A stretch of DNA of 64,000 nucleotides from Parastagonospora avenae f. sp. tritici 18332-5 (GCA_022559985.1 JAFJTR010000013.1:372001-436000), one strand, 5' to 3'; positions 1 through 9,693 are shown, counted from the stretch's first letter. Numbers and translations: made by a program. The notes: a model not told the origin generated them from the sequence alone.

Positions 1-394
1 CGACCCGCCCTCGGGCCAAACGTGCGGCGCATACCTGCAATCCTACGTCTCGCTCGCCGGCGGCACGATCCAAAACCCCGGCGCAACGGCGGGCTGCGAG
101 TACTGCAGCTTGTCCAACAGCGATCAGTTCCTCGCGTCTGTGTCGATTTCTTACAGCCACCGCTGGCGCAACTTTGGCATTTTGTTTGCGTTCATCGCGT
201 TTAATGTGTTCTTGGCGGTGCTTACGTATTGGCTGTTTAGGGTCGCGAATTTGAAGAATTTCACGGCGAGGTTTCATAAGAGCAAGAAGGGGGCGAAGGC
301 GAAGGGAACGGCGGAGAAGGCGGGTGAAGGGGCGGCGAGTGTTGCGGCGCAGGGAGCACATCCCGGGGCGCGGAGTGGAGAGAAAGATGCTTGA
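1..394 (+). CDS. PDR-type ABC transporter, C-terminal end (partial)
   Basis: Only the last roughly 130 codons are in the window; the frame is open from base 2 to the TGA at 392-394. The reading contains a Cys-rich extracellular loop (TCGAYLQSYV, then GCEYCSLSNSDQFL), one long hydrophobic helix (FGILFAFIAFNVFLAVLTYW) and a basic tail rich in Lys, Ala and Gly. This order, a loop with paired cysteines followed by a last membrane helix ending near TYWLFRVANLK, is what is known at the end of fungal pleiotropic-drug-resistance ABCG pumps, which export drugs or lipids at the plasma membrane. The ATP-binding domains lie outside the window, so subfamily and substrate cannot be judged. The low-complexity Ala/Gly/Lys tail is longer than I would expect. 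Confidence 0.75.
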   Translation, partial: DPPSGQTCGAYLQSYVSLAGGTIQNPGATAGCEYCSLSNSDQFLASVSISYSHRWRNFGILFAFIAFNVFLAVLTYWLFRVANLKNFTARFHKSKKGAKAKGTAEKAGEGAASVAAQGAHPGARSGEKDA

Positions 395-648
395 GTGAAA
401 ATAAAAGTTAGTATCTTGTTTTCTCGACGACTCTTGTGGGTTTGTTCTTGAGCGGGCGTTTGAGCAGGTTCAAGAGTAAGAGTTTAATGCACAATTTCTA
501 TCTTACACACTCTCTCTATTAACAATGAGGTACAAAGGCAGATTAATGATGTTGAAATACCACTGAGTTGGCGTCCTCTTGACAGTTTACCATAACTAGA
601 ATCTCAGACGGTTGGGCAAGAACGAAACCTGCCAGGAAAAATGGACTA
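395..648. other. 3' flank, no gene seen
   Basis: AT-richer sequence after the transporter stop. I see no open frame with an ATG and no RNA gene. Confidence 0.5.
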
Positions 649-859
649 TTGTTAGTAGCACTTCCTTTATAGCGCGATAGTTGCAGTAAGTGGGTGTGCA
701 ATATTGTACGATGGGGTTGGTCAAGTTACGAGTGTATATTGTTGCAGATTGATGATGTTCTATCTATCGTACGAACGCGTTCATATACAATTCTGCCGCG
801 CACAGGCCTGCAGGCCTATGCATCAGCAGCTCACGTGATAATGAGGATTGCTATGTACG
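649..859. repeat. Dispersed 211-bp repeat, copy 1
   Basis: Matches 8148-8358 without gaps, with five differences in 211 bases, all transitions. It starts at GTTAGTAGCACTTCC and ends near ATGTACG. It contains several perfect palindromes: AGGCCTGCAGGCCT, GAACGCGTTC and TCACGTGA. I see no terminal inverted repeats and no clear target-site duplication, so the element class is unknown. Open frames that run through both copies are shared because the DNA is shared, and are not evidence of a gene. Confidence 0.9.
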
Positions 860-2053
860 GACAACTATGGTTTTTTCAAGGCAGAGGCGTTGTAAAAGGC
901 AGGCAAGTTTCAAGGTCAAACATGGGCGTACATGCTAATGTACGCCTCTTTGTCAAAACCAGTGCGCTGAGAAAGGACAGCAAATTGTTACTATCAACGT
1001 AAACTTCTTGCAAGCTATGTATAGTTTTGCATGGGTATGGAAATATGGTGAAGCATGCTTCGACCCACGATCAGTGAGAGAGAAGGATTGTAGTAAGCAT
1101 AGTTGCTAGTGATGAGAATTATTGAGAGGCAGATCATCTCAGATTACTCTGTTCTATCAGGTATGCACAGAGTACAACATAATAGCTAGTAGCTATTATA
1201 CCTTCAGGGACATGTCACATGTCATGGTGTATGTGGGATTTATCTTCTCTTCCTCCTTACATCGTTATCTTAGAGCATTCAAGGTCCAACAACTGAAAGG
1301 AAAGGCATGTGAGAATCAGGATCATCTTCTTCTTGTGCGTTCTTTGATCTGCGGATGAACTTCCTTTGGTGGTAATACATTAAGGCTAGATGCATTGGAG
1401 TTACGGGGATGCGGAATATCGATCATGTGTGGAGAAAGCCCGTGCAATATGTGCTAGGACCTGTCGATCTGGACCCTTGGAGTTCTTCGCATGACTTGAC
1501 CAACATTTGTAGGCGTCGACTTTATTGATCGGCGTCGCCGTGCACTTGTCAATGTTTTCGTCCAATGACCATCTCTCCATCGCCAGCAGCGACACATCCA
1601 TGAGTTTAGCGCTAGCGCTGTACCCCATCCCGCATGATTCTACATTGATTCCAGCAGGTACTTGTTCCTGGTATGCTTTTCTGGTCTGTTTCGCGAGGCT
1701 GGACTCAACTCGCTTCGCGCTACGGCCTGATGCACGGATGTAGATCTTCACTTCTCTCGCTAGCCAACATCTAGATGCCACGCGAGTGTGATTGCCGGAG
1801 CTAACGAGTCTTGAAGCCGGGCTTGCCTCCGTAGCTGTGCTCGTTTGTGATGTGGCGTAAGTCAAGTCTTCTCATACGTGTAGAAGGCAGCTGAGAAAGA
1901 GACCGTGAGAATGCAAATCTTCAGCCTCACCATGGCGGTGAATAGCACAACCACAGCGTGGCGAAAAGTGAATGTATAAAGCATGAGTTGGCTTCTGGGC
2001 GTCTACGACATCTTCATAACATCTTCTTTGTGTCTCAATCGAAGTCGCGAAAC
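860..2053. other. Gene-poor stretch with one perfect hairpin
   Basis: No convincing coding frame. Bases 925-946 form a perfect 9-bp inverted repeat with a 4-nt loop (GGCGTACAT, GCTA, ATGTACGCC). The longest frame here (1401-1865, minus) has no ATG start and poor coding character. The last part before 2054 is the promoter and leader of the Cys-rich secreted gene. Confidence 0.45.
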
Positions 2054-2870
2054 ATGGTTGCCTTCAAACTTTTGCTTGCTGCTACAGTCAGCGGAATCGT
2101 CACTGCTTGGCCTGAACCCACGGCATTTGCAGATCTCGACAAACGTGCCATCGACTGCTCTAGATTGACAGGATGCCTCGGCGTGCTTAAGAAAATCGGC
2201 CCACCAGCGAGCACTTTCTGCCGGTCGTACCTGAAAGTCCCGGGGACGAAAACATCGACAACGACGATCACACCCATTGCCGTGTAAGAACAACCCTCTA
2301 TTTTCAAGACTAGCGATAGCTAACAAAAGCAGAACGAGCACAACTTCCACGACTACTGTAGCAGTGACTAGCTCGGTGTGCGGCGGCGGTTCGCAGAAGC
2401 GAGGAGAAAGTCACGACCTTGAAAACCTGAGCGTAGAGGACATCGAGAAACGCACCAACGTCCTCCCTCTTCTCGCAGCTTTCGCTGCGGCTAAGATCTC
2501 AGAGGGATGCAGTTGTCTCAACTTGAAGCCAACAGCCACCAAGATCGCCACGTTCACTGCTCCTGCGCCGGTACGTTTCGTTTCGCGCCAACGCTCTTCA
2601 CAACCTAACACTTCTCAGACGGTGAATGTAGTTGCGACCGCGACCAGCTGTGTCGTCGCTCAACCACCTCCACCTGTATGCAAGAATGGTGGCGCGCAAG
2701 CTTCCTGCAATCAAGGCAGTGAATGCTGTTCTGGGCGCTGCGAAAACAACTTCGGCATTCGTGCGTGTTGCAACGCCGTCAACGCCCCATGCGACTTTCA
2801 GGACCCCGGTGCATGCTGTAGTGGGATCTGCTATGGGTCTGGAGATGGCCTTACAGGACATTGTGGCTGA
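2054..2870 (+). CDS. Cys-rich secreted protein with Kex2 sites (effector-like)
   Basis: Three exons, 2054-2283, 2333-2570 and 2619-2870, give 239 residues; both introns (49 and 48 nt) have good ends (GTAAGA with CTAAC...CAG; GTACGT with CTAAC...CAG) and keep the frame. Residues 1 to about 18 form a signal peptide ending at IVTA. Dibasic Lys-Arg sites follow at about residues 30-31 (DLDKR), 99-100 (SQKR) and 116-117 (DIEKR), as in pro-proteins cut by the Kex2 protease. A Thr/Ser-rich linker leads to a C-terminal Cys-rich module with two CCSGxC motifs (SECCSGRC and GACCSGIC) and a CC pair between them, suggesting a disulfide-knotted fold. I do not recognise the family. Small size, secretion and Cys content fit a candidate effector or cell-wall protein; function is unknown. 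Confidence 0.75.
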
Positions 2871-2931
2871 TTGAACGGCCATGATACTCGTTTACGGTTC
2901 GGGCTGCATATTGCTGTTAGGGCTTCAAATT

Positions 2932-3155
2932 ATCGAGCAGCTCGTTCTTTTTCAGCGAATCCTGTTGCTAATTTTATGCGCATATGCTGCTAGAATTAAA
3001 TATCGAGCTGCTCGGTTTTCCTAGAGGGTTCTGCTGGCAACCTTATCTGCATAGCCGTGAGAGGATGGAGTTTCATCGAGCTGCTCGGGTATTCACGATC
3101 TTCAACAACTTTAACTGCGTGTCGGCAACAGGATGTAGTATTATCGAGTCGCTCG
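2932..3155. repeat. Four phased palindromic 13-mers
   Basis: ATCGAGC(A/T)GCTCG occurs at 2932-2944, 3002-3014 and 3075-3087, with a one-base-changed copy (ATCGAGTCGCTCG) at 3143-3155. Start-to-start spacings are 70, 73 and 68 bp. The core CGAGC-N-GCTCG is a perfect palindrome. The spacer sequences are only loosely alike (Gly- and Cys-free AT-rich DNA with TTTTC after each core). This may be a decayed about 70-bp tandem repeat or a set of binding sites in the 3' flank of the secreted-protein gene. Confidence 0.75.
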
Positions 3156-3441
3156 ATTTTCAGAAGATCACGAAGAACACGGAAGTACAAATCATAAGTG
3201 ACTCGTTGAGATTGTAGGTAATGAAGGGCGTTTCAAGACCACAGAATAGGCTACTAATTTTCAAGTACGACTGAGGCGACGACGACATGATAGCAGAAAC
3301 CCAATTTCGAAGCCTGAAGCTGTACACAGTTTTATCCCAATGCGCCCAAAGACTAACCATACATTTTATAGCTCTTCCCGGTACATTAGATTCCAGGCAT
3401 TGTATGCACTGGAAGCAACTTGAATTTCGAGGCCATAGTTC

Positions 3442-3900
3442 CTACTTCTTCCACATGGCCTTCAGCCTTATCAAGTCGTCCACTGCAAAAGTAACCGGAT
3501 GATCGGGGACGGGACACGGCCGACGGGACTCCTTCCAATTGAGCCCATGTACCAGACCGAGTATTGTGATGAAGATCGCGACGGACGCCATAGCGTTCAA
3601 GCATCTTAAAAAATACCAGGGCAAGTCGTCTGCTTGGAGAGCCCGTTCCACCGCAGCCGTGTCGTTCATATCCATGAACGGCCACAGGAAGCATTTGTGC
3701 AACGGCCGAAACCAATCGGCGGTTGGGATGTGAGGCCTGTGGGTAGTTGTTGGTGGTGCAGGTGAAGCTTCAAGTATGTAGGTGGTGCTCGATTCACGCG
3801 AATGTACCAGTGTAATCGTTGATAAGGTTGCGTCGTAAATCAAGCACATTGGAAGCTCGCCCATATCGGAATGCTCGGAGGCTTCCTTCCGGACGGTCAT
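3442..3900 (-). CDS. Hypothetical small membrane protein
   Basis: One uninterrupted 152-codon frame from an ATG at 3900. The protein has a polar N-terminal half with a Pro/Thr-rich stretch (PAPPTTTHRPHIP), an aromatic segment (KCFLWPFMDMND), then one predicted membrane helix near residues 106-122 (MASVAIFITILGLVHGL) and a short polar C-terminus ending in two lysines (AMWKK). Codon choice and amino-acid balance look coding and there is no competing frame with an ATG. I do not recognise it. The lysine-rich end could be an ER-retention-like signal, but this is speculation. It lies between the secreted Cys-rich gene and the PAN-domain gene, with no clue to a shared role. Confidence 0.5.
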   Translation of the reverse strand: MTVRKEASEHSDMGELPMCLIYDATLSTITLVHSRESSTTYILEASPAPPTTTHRPHIPTADWFRPLHKCFLWPFMDMNDTAAVERALQADDLPWYFLRCLNAMASVAIFITILGLVHGLNWKESRRPCPVPDHPVTFAVDDLIRLKAMWKK

Positions 3901-4173
3901 AATTCGGTAGATGTAGAGATTGTGAGTGAGCTTGTACTGAAGCCCTAGTTCGATATTGTGATAGTAGGAGTTGTAAATTTGCGTGGCTTCAAGGTTGGTT
4001 TGACATTGCAGTGATGGAGGCTACGGAACATTTTGTAAGGACTGTGTGTGTCCGTGCTTTACTGCATTGCTATTTAATGGTTCGGTCGGCTGTGCGCTAC
4101 CATACTTTACACGCTTCAACAAGCGTCTTTTCGGAAGACTTCGATGCTACCTAGAGAGGACCCAGAGACTCGC

Positions 4174-5291
4174 TCAATTTCTTCTAGGCTTACCGCCACT
4201 GCTATCGTCTTCGGGGAAATCATCTTCGGGAAAATCACCCCCGCCGGAACCCGGCGATGCCAACTGGCTATCGTCTCTTCTGTCATCATTCCCGTCGTTA
4301 CGTGATGGCGGACAACTCTCTGTCACTTGGCCATAACGGTCGTAGTTCTTGATAGGTCCACAGCACACTGGTCTACCACGCTCGTTGAAGAGCGGTGTTG
4401 GCCTATCCCCATTGTACTGACGGTCGCAAGCATCAGCCGCTCTGCGAGCGACTTGAGGATCGATGCCATAGGAGTTGCGGGAATCGCGATCGTCGGGATA
4501 GCTGTTGCGGTCATCGGGATATTGGTCACGATTGTCGCCGCATTGATTTGCGTTCAGCATGACCCAGTAGTGTATGTCTCTATGGTAGGACCTGGTGTAC
4601 ATCAAATTGGCTATAGCTCGTTGCTGGACTCAGTGAATAAGTACTCACAGTTTCCCGCTTGGTGGCGTGCCTCTAAACAGCAGGCATTTTCCGGGGTTTC
4701 TGGCTCCTTGACCGTGGACATCGCATGCCACACACTGGTTGTTCCGGCCACATGCTTCCGCGCACTTCTTCAGTGATGCTGAGGGGAATTCTTCCGCTAC
4801 GCCCACGTTCAGAGTGGTTGCGCTATTGCAGTGAAGCTCGAAACATTTGCCGCCCCTGGAGAGGGGAAGTGTTAGTGAAGTGGGTCGTAGGTCAAGGTAG
4901 GGAATTCAACTGACGTAGAGTAGGTGACGCCGTTGTCGGCTGGACAAATATACTCTGTGTCTCTGGCATATCCTGTTGGCGATGATCCAAATGCTGCAAC
5001 CGCCGTTCCTTCTCCGATATCTCCGGAAGGCGTGCCGGAATATATTACATCTTGTTGCGCAAAATTTCCGGTGGCAGTAGCCTCTGGAATTGTTGCGACG
5101 GACGCAGACTCAGGCTGCCTAGCTTGAGCAGCTCCCATGGCACCGAAGTTGCTAGCACCTGGAAGACCATAGAAAGGATCGAAGCCACCGTTGCCCGGTG
5201 CGAAAGGATTCTGGTCTGCGAGGCAAGGACGAAGAGCGATAAGAAAGAAGAGCAGGGTCGAAGTCATGCTGGCGACCTGTGGCATAGGCAT
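4174..5291 (-). CDS. Secreted PAN/Apple-like domain protein
   Basis: Three exons, 5291-4915, 4855-4649 and 4591-4174, give 333 residues; introns are 59 and 57 nt and the frame is kept. The N-terminus has a hydrophobic signal (STLLFFLIALRPCLA), and an internal Met at residue 9 is an alternative start. The middle reads YICPADNGVTYST, then KCFELHCNS, SLKKCAEACGRNNQCVACD and KCLLF. Spaced cysteines after CPADNG are the fungal PAN/Apple-like pattern, a fold known to bind protein or sugar ligands outside the cell. The C-terminal third is very polar, rich in Asp, Arg and Asn, with short repeats (YPDDRNSYPDDRDS) and an acidic end (FPEDDFPEDDSS). I infer a secreted or wall-attached protein; the ligand is unknown. 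Confidence 0.75.
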
Positions 5292-6292
5292 GATGGAGGC
5301 TGAGAGTTATGCAACGAGTGTATGTAACAAACTAGAATAGTACAGATGTCGGGATGAAGATGGATACTTATGTTCTGAAGAGAAGCCATTCGTACCATTG
5401 CGTAACTTTGTGGCAAGATTTGGAGCAATGCCGGAGATAATAGTATGTGATTCATACGAGCAGTTTCACCCAATCATCCTCAAGCTGTCCCTTGTGGGAT
5501 GGATGTCCCTCTCCGTTCTAGGTAGCGGTGAGCAGCTACTCTATCCCACCTTCCAGATGTATCTGGCCACAAGGACTCACGCGGTTAGTGGTGCAATGAC
5601 GACCAACGCCACTTATGGCCTGTACAACATCAGTATACCAAATCCATCCACCACTGCCGAGAATCATCAGTGATCTCCACATTCAAGAAGTAGTCCTCGG
5701 AGATTATGGCGAGAAATGGAGAAGTTCGATTTCGTCATGGGAGTGCTTATGCTTAGGCTGGTTGAATGCAAGACGCTGACGGAAGCAGACACGAGCTCCG
5801 TTACCACTTGAAGCACAACACGAAGACTTTTACCACTAACCAGAGAATAGATACATGCCTTTTTTCCAAGTAGGCCCTGCGTGTGCAATTCGTATTTGTA
5901 CGTTCACAGCGTGACATGAAGGCGCAAATCTTCGGCCAGATCGGACTGAGGCCCAGAAGACATTAGGCATATTCCCGTAGCTTTTGTAAACAATTGTCAA
6001 AAGAAACATTATCACTCTAAAGACTTCTCAAACGTCAAGAGAAGCTTTGCACAAAGTTACCAGAGACACCTGCAGCTCAACATGGCCCAAAGCAGTCCTG
6101 GATTTTGGAACTTGTTGTTGATACGGCAAAGGTGAGGTTGAATCAAGTAACGGTCGTTGCAACGAGTTAAGGTAGATGATTTTGGTTGATTGATTGAGGT
6201 AGGTTGCAGCTCGCGCACGAACTGAATCCCACCCCACGGCACGGGCCACACACATGGTCACGTGCTCGCCACGTACGTACGGTGGCTCGAAA
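5292..6292. other. Intergenic, no supported gene
   Basis: Contains the promoter side of the PAN gene. A 91-codon frame at 5398-5673 on the plus strand has no ATG at its start and I do not accept it. From about 5900 the composition begins to resemble the flank of the minus-strand repeat array. Confidence 0.4.
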
Positions 6293-6505
6293 CTAAGAGC
6301 AACCAACACTTGTGAAGACTGTAAGAATAATGGGCGGCAGAAACTCAGCCGTGAGAGTTCCATGAGGCAAAGATATTGTTGCAGCCGCGTAGGCCGCTAC
6401 AGTCTCGACAGAGAAAATCATGTATGACCATCTGGATACTTTATGATACGTGCCTGTTTTTTTTTTCTCGTATTCGCGAGCGGTAGAAGCGCAGAGCACA
6501 CACAT
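6293..6505 (-). CDS. Array unit ORF, starts MCVLCASTARE
   Basis: A 70-codon frame whose ATG lies 87 nt after the TATA-like element at 6592-6598. The start has the array pattern in degraded form, and the rest is mixed and ends with a hydrophobic stretch (PPIILTVFTSVGCS). An upstream in-frame ATG at 6574 (MFKFSLTHAL) is an alternative. It may be translated, a non-coding transcript, or decayed. Confidence 0.25.
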   Translation of the reverse strand: MCVLCASTAREYEKKKTGTYHKVSRWSYMIFSVETVAAYAAATISLPHGTLTAEFLPPIILTVFTSVGCS

Positions 6506-6835
6506 GAGTCGGTTTCTTGTGTCTTTTTTATAACGCGCCCGCCAAAGTGCGTGCGTGAGTGAAAATTTAAACATTGTGCAGAAACAAGGCTATTATATAG
6601 CAAGCCAGCAGCGTGTCTTGCACATGTTACATCGGCTTGGTAGATCATTTTTTGAGCTTTTCGGAAGAACGTAAAGGCAGGGAACACATCGCAAGTCGAC
6701 AACTAGACTTTTGAAGAATCGCATATTACGAGCTTGGAGTGCTACAGAAACCTGCATACCCGTTTTGATATCAATGTTTGAAGAGACATACTCTCCGCCA
6801 GAGCACATGTTTGTATCGATTGAGAGCTTCGAGTG

Positions 6836-6991
6836 TCATGAGAATACAGAGGTAGTACTTTTGCTGGAGACTTGAATTTTGACCTTTCCGTATTGGATAT
6901 CCGGCAGTGTTTTGAATGCGTTCTCGTCGCAAATCCACAACATGAAACGTGGCAACCTCGCTTTTGGTCGGACAGAAGAAACAGCGGACAT
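6836..6991 (-). CDS. Array unit ORF, starts MSAVSSVRPKAR
   Basis: A 51-codon frame with its ATG 80 nt after a TATA-like element (CATAAAAGCC on the minus strand, around 7071). Residues 1-12 carry the Pro-Lys of the array pattern at positions 9-10. The remaining 39 residues show no domain I can name. Confidence 0.25.
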   Translation of the reverse strand: MSAVSSVRPKARLPRFMLWICDENAFKTLPDIQYGKVKIQVSSKSTTSVFS

Positions 6992-7349
6992 GAAATCGTG
7001 TAAGATCATGTTTTGATTCCAAGGAACGAGGAGTGTAGCGAACAAGTGAAAAACAACGGGGTGAGGGGGCTTTTATGTGTGTTGCTCTCAGCACAACGTC
7101 AAAAGTCCCTTTCTTGAGATTCTGTTTTTAGTAGAAAACGCCTCTTTGAGACATGTGAAAAGCCTCCCTTCCACGTCGTCTTTTCTCCAGAGCATTGGGA
7201 GGTTGCACTCATGGCATCTAAGTGGGGCGCTTTTCAACGAGACATTGCAAGCTCCTGATGACACTTCGAGATGCGAGTGGTTTTTCCATGACCTTTTTAG
7301 CGCTGAATATGTGTTTGGGGAATTGGTGCGGCGAGACATGGGCAGTGCT

Positions 7350-7769
7350 CTACACGCCTTTGGAGGTGCAGAAGCCACAGCAGTCATGCCAGTTTCCTCT
7401 GCATTTTTGAGTAGAGACACTTTCGAAGTGCTGTTTAGAAGGGAAGGAAGAAAGAGCCCCGTGGAGATATTTGTACACAATCACCAGCACACTCATCTCA
7501 TCCCTTCCTCGCAAGACTTCAAGAGCTTCCGCATGAACACAACGACGATCTCCACGCTGCCCTATGGCCCCGAGTTCTGCAAGTTTGGATCGCTCATGAC
7601 GAGTGCTCCTCAGCAATTTTTGTGCGCCGACATGACCTTTCTCAATCATTTTCTTTAAACAGTCGAACAAGATCCCACATTTGCTGAACGTCAACTTCTT
7701 GGTTCTAGGGCACTCGAAGACATAGGCGGATCGCTCTCTAGTTTTTGGTGCAGACAAAGGGCAAAGCAT
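7350..7769 (-). CDS. Longest array unit ORF, 139 codons
   Basis: Starts MLCPLSAPKTRERSAYVF, 87 nt after the TATA box at 7856-7863. This is the longest frame in the array. The N-terminus closely matches the one at 28458 in the second cluster (MFVHSSSPKTPKPRSYV): Pro-Lys-Thr at residues 8-10, Arg-Ser three or four residues later, then Tyr-Val or similar. The body is basic, with five cysteines and no signal peptide or membrane segment. The competing plus-strand frame at 7077-7658 begins with GTG and lacks an ATG, so I prefer this strand. It could be the least decayed member, or a chance read-through of several units. Function unknown. Confidence 0.35.
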   Translation of the reverse strand: MLCPLSAPKTRERSAYVFECPRTKKLTFSKCGILFDCLKKMIEKGHVGAQKLLRSTRHERSKLAELGAIGQRGDRRCVHAEALEVLRGRDEMSVLVIVYKYLHGALSSFPSKQHFESVSTQKCRGNWHDCCGFCTSKGV

Positions 7770-8147
7770 GTAACATCTTCGATCCTATTTTTGATTGAAG
7801 AGCAAGCCCTATGTGTGATAAAGAAGAAGAGAAGAGTTGCTGAAGAGGTGAGGGGTATTTATACCTGGGATGAATCATGCGCAGTTCATTCTCTAAGTTT
7901 TGATAGGAATATACAGGGACATTGAAAGTTCGTAGGTAGGGTTTGGCTACGCACATGCGTGCAGTGATTAGGATCTCTGGGGTATGCTAATTCAACGACA
8001 TATCATCTTCCCGTGGGATGTTGTTCCTTCAAGCAGAAGGTAAAGCATATAATTTGCTCTGGTGTGTTTCTGAATGAAGAGTAATTCTCGTGTGTGATGC
8101 AGAAGAAGAGAAGCTTATGCTGAAGATGAGGGCTTTATATACCCGGG

Positions 8148-8358
8148 TTGTTAGTAGCACTTCCTTTGCAGCGCGATAGTTGCAGTAAGTGGGTGTACAA
8201 TATTGTACGATGGGGTTGATCAAGTTACGAGTGTATATTGTTGCAGATTGATGATGTTCTATCTATCGTACGAACGCGTTCATATACAATTCTGCCGCGC
8301 ACAGGCCTGCAGGCCTATGCATCAGCAGCTCACGTGATAATGAGGATTGCCATGTACG
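8148..8358. repeat. Dispersed 211-bp repeat, copy 2 (inside the array)
   Basis: Second copy of the 649-859 element. It sits between the TATA element at 8135 and the CACATG element at 8405. Removing 211 bp brings these two to about 59 bp apart, close to the 50-54 bp of intact units, and shortens the distance to the next TATA (8624) from 489 to 278 bp. It is therefore a later insertion into an existing unit. No clear target duplication is visible. Confidence 0.9.
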
Positions 8359-8382
8359 AACACGGGTGGAATTATGCTCGAT

Positions 8383-8544
8383 TCACTTTCCAGGTTTTGG
8401 CAAGCACATGTGGAAGACATTCAGAGTCTGTGGGTAAGGTACGGCTTCGCACATGTGTGAATTGATTAGGGTTTTTAAGGCCTGGCCCGCTCGACGACAT
8501 TTCAGCTTGTTTGGGTTGTTTTTAGGCAGGAGGAAAACACGCAT
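8383..8544 (-). CDS. Array unit ORF, starts MRVFLLPKNN
   Basis: A 53-residue frame with its ATG 80 nt after the TATA box at 8624-8631. VFLLPK echoes the VFLLAPK of the unit at 9927. The frame is basic at first (KLKCRRAG) and has no known domain. Its end lies close to the right edge of the inserted 211-bp element. Confidence 0.25.
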   Translation of the reverse strand: MRVFLLPKNNPNKLKCRRAGQALKTLINSHMCEAVPYPQTLNVFHMCLPKPGK

Positions 8545-9227
8545 TGTTCTTTGGTGAAGTTTTGGTCAAAGAGTAATCCTCGTGTGTAGTAAAGAAGAGG
8601 AGCTTTGCAGAAGATATAAGGAGTATTTATACTCGCTTCCAGCCATACGCAGTTCATCTTCCAGGTTTCAGCAAAGTACATGCAACAGTCGATGGATGGA
8701 TGTAAGTTTTGTGATGCAGCTCACTCGACAGCATATCGTCTCTGTCGGAGTTCTTTTGGTGCAGACACAGGGGAAAACATACGTTGTTGCTCCTAGCGTT
8801 TTTAATTGAACAGTAAGCCTCACGTGTGATGAAGGGAGAGGGGAGGAAGAAAGTGCGACGAGTATTTAAACTCACGTTGGGAGAATTCAGACTTTCTGTA
8901 GCAGTTGTCGCACAGCGCATACAGAGACCGATCAGCAGTTTTGCATTCCGGCTCACTCGACAACATGGAGTGCTATGTCAAATGTTTCTCGTACAGGCAG
9001 AAGAGCAAACATTGAGATCGCGTTGCAATGTTTTTGAAAGCTGAGTGAGCTTTGTGTGTAATGAAGAAGAAGGAGAAAAGGCGCGGAGTATTTATACCCC
9101 GACCAAGCCATGCGGGCTCATTCTCGAAGTTTTCAGCACGGCACATGTGAAGTCTGACCAATGGTTTTGAATCCCAGCTCACTCGCAGACATATCGCCCC
9201 TGTCGGCGTAGTTTTATGCAGACAAGA

Positions 9228-9461
9228 TCACGAACATGGTCGTGCTGTTGGTGAACGTTTCTCTACTAATACTCGTGTTTGGAATAAGAGTTGTCTGCGT
9301 GAAAGAGATGTAAGGAGCATACACATCCACCTCGGACCATGCAGGCTTTCTGTAGACGTTTTGGATCCGCACATGTTACACTGGTGTGTAACTGAGGCCA
9401 GGCTCACTGGACAACATGGCGTAGTCTGGATTTGTTTTTGCATAGGAAGAAAAACGAACAT
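9228..9461 (-). CDS. Array unit ORF, starts MFVFLPMQKQ
   Basis: A 77-residue frame with its ATG 83 nt after the TATA box at 9544-9551. It has a Cys-rich middle (TTPCCPVSL, then QCNMCGSK). Its neighbours on each side, at 9661-9693 (MFVPLPAPKA, stop), 9895-9927 (MFVFLLAPKT, stop) and 9214-9237 (MFVILSA, stop), keep only 7-10 residues before a stop. So the conserved part is the first about ten codons. Confidence 0.25.
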   Translation of the reverse strand: MFVFLPMQKQIQTTPCCPVSLASVTHQCNMCGSKTSTESLHGPRWMCMLLTSLSRRQLLFQTRVLVEKRSPTARPCS

Positions 9462-9660
9462 GACATCGGCCATGTAGTCTTTTTAATCCACAAGGAATAC
9501 TTGTGTGATATAGGAGAGGAGCTCTCGTCGAAGTGATGAGGAGTATTTATACCCACGTCGAACCATCAGAGGTTCTTGGTGGGCTTTTTTGCTCGCACAT
9601 GCAAAAGCAGGTCATCTGCTTTGGAGTTTCGGCTCACTTCGCGACATCCAGTCTTTGTCC

Positions 9661-9693
9661 TTATGCTTTTGGTGCAGGCAGAGGAACGAACAT
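9661..9693 (-). CDS. Ten-residue micro-ORF of an array unit
   Basis: MFVPLPAPKA then TAA, starting 84 nt after the TATA-like element at 9777-9783. It is nearly the same as the ten-residue frame at 9895-9927 (MFVFLLAPKT then TAG), one unit to the right. Coding is unproven; the DNA could be conserved for another reason. Confidence 0.25.
   Translation of the reverse strand: MFVPLPAPKA

Noticed and set aside
694..1002. 102-codon frame and its look-alike at 8238-8465
   Set aside because: The similarity is explained by the 211-bp DNA repeat; the frames diverge where the repeat ends.
1401..1865. 154-codon minus-strand frame
   Set aside because: It opens with TTG, has no ATG near its start and no recognisable feature or promoter.
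5398..5673. 91-codon plus-strand frame
   Set aside because: It starts with TTG and has no ATG until inside; no domain.
7077..7658. 193-codon plus-strand frame opposite the array
   Set aside because: It begins with GTG, has no early ATG, and runs antisense to units with TATA boxes and ATG starts.
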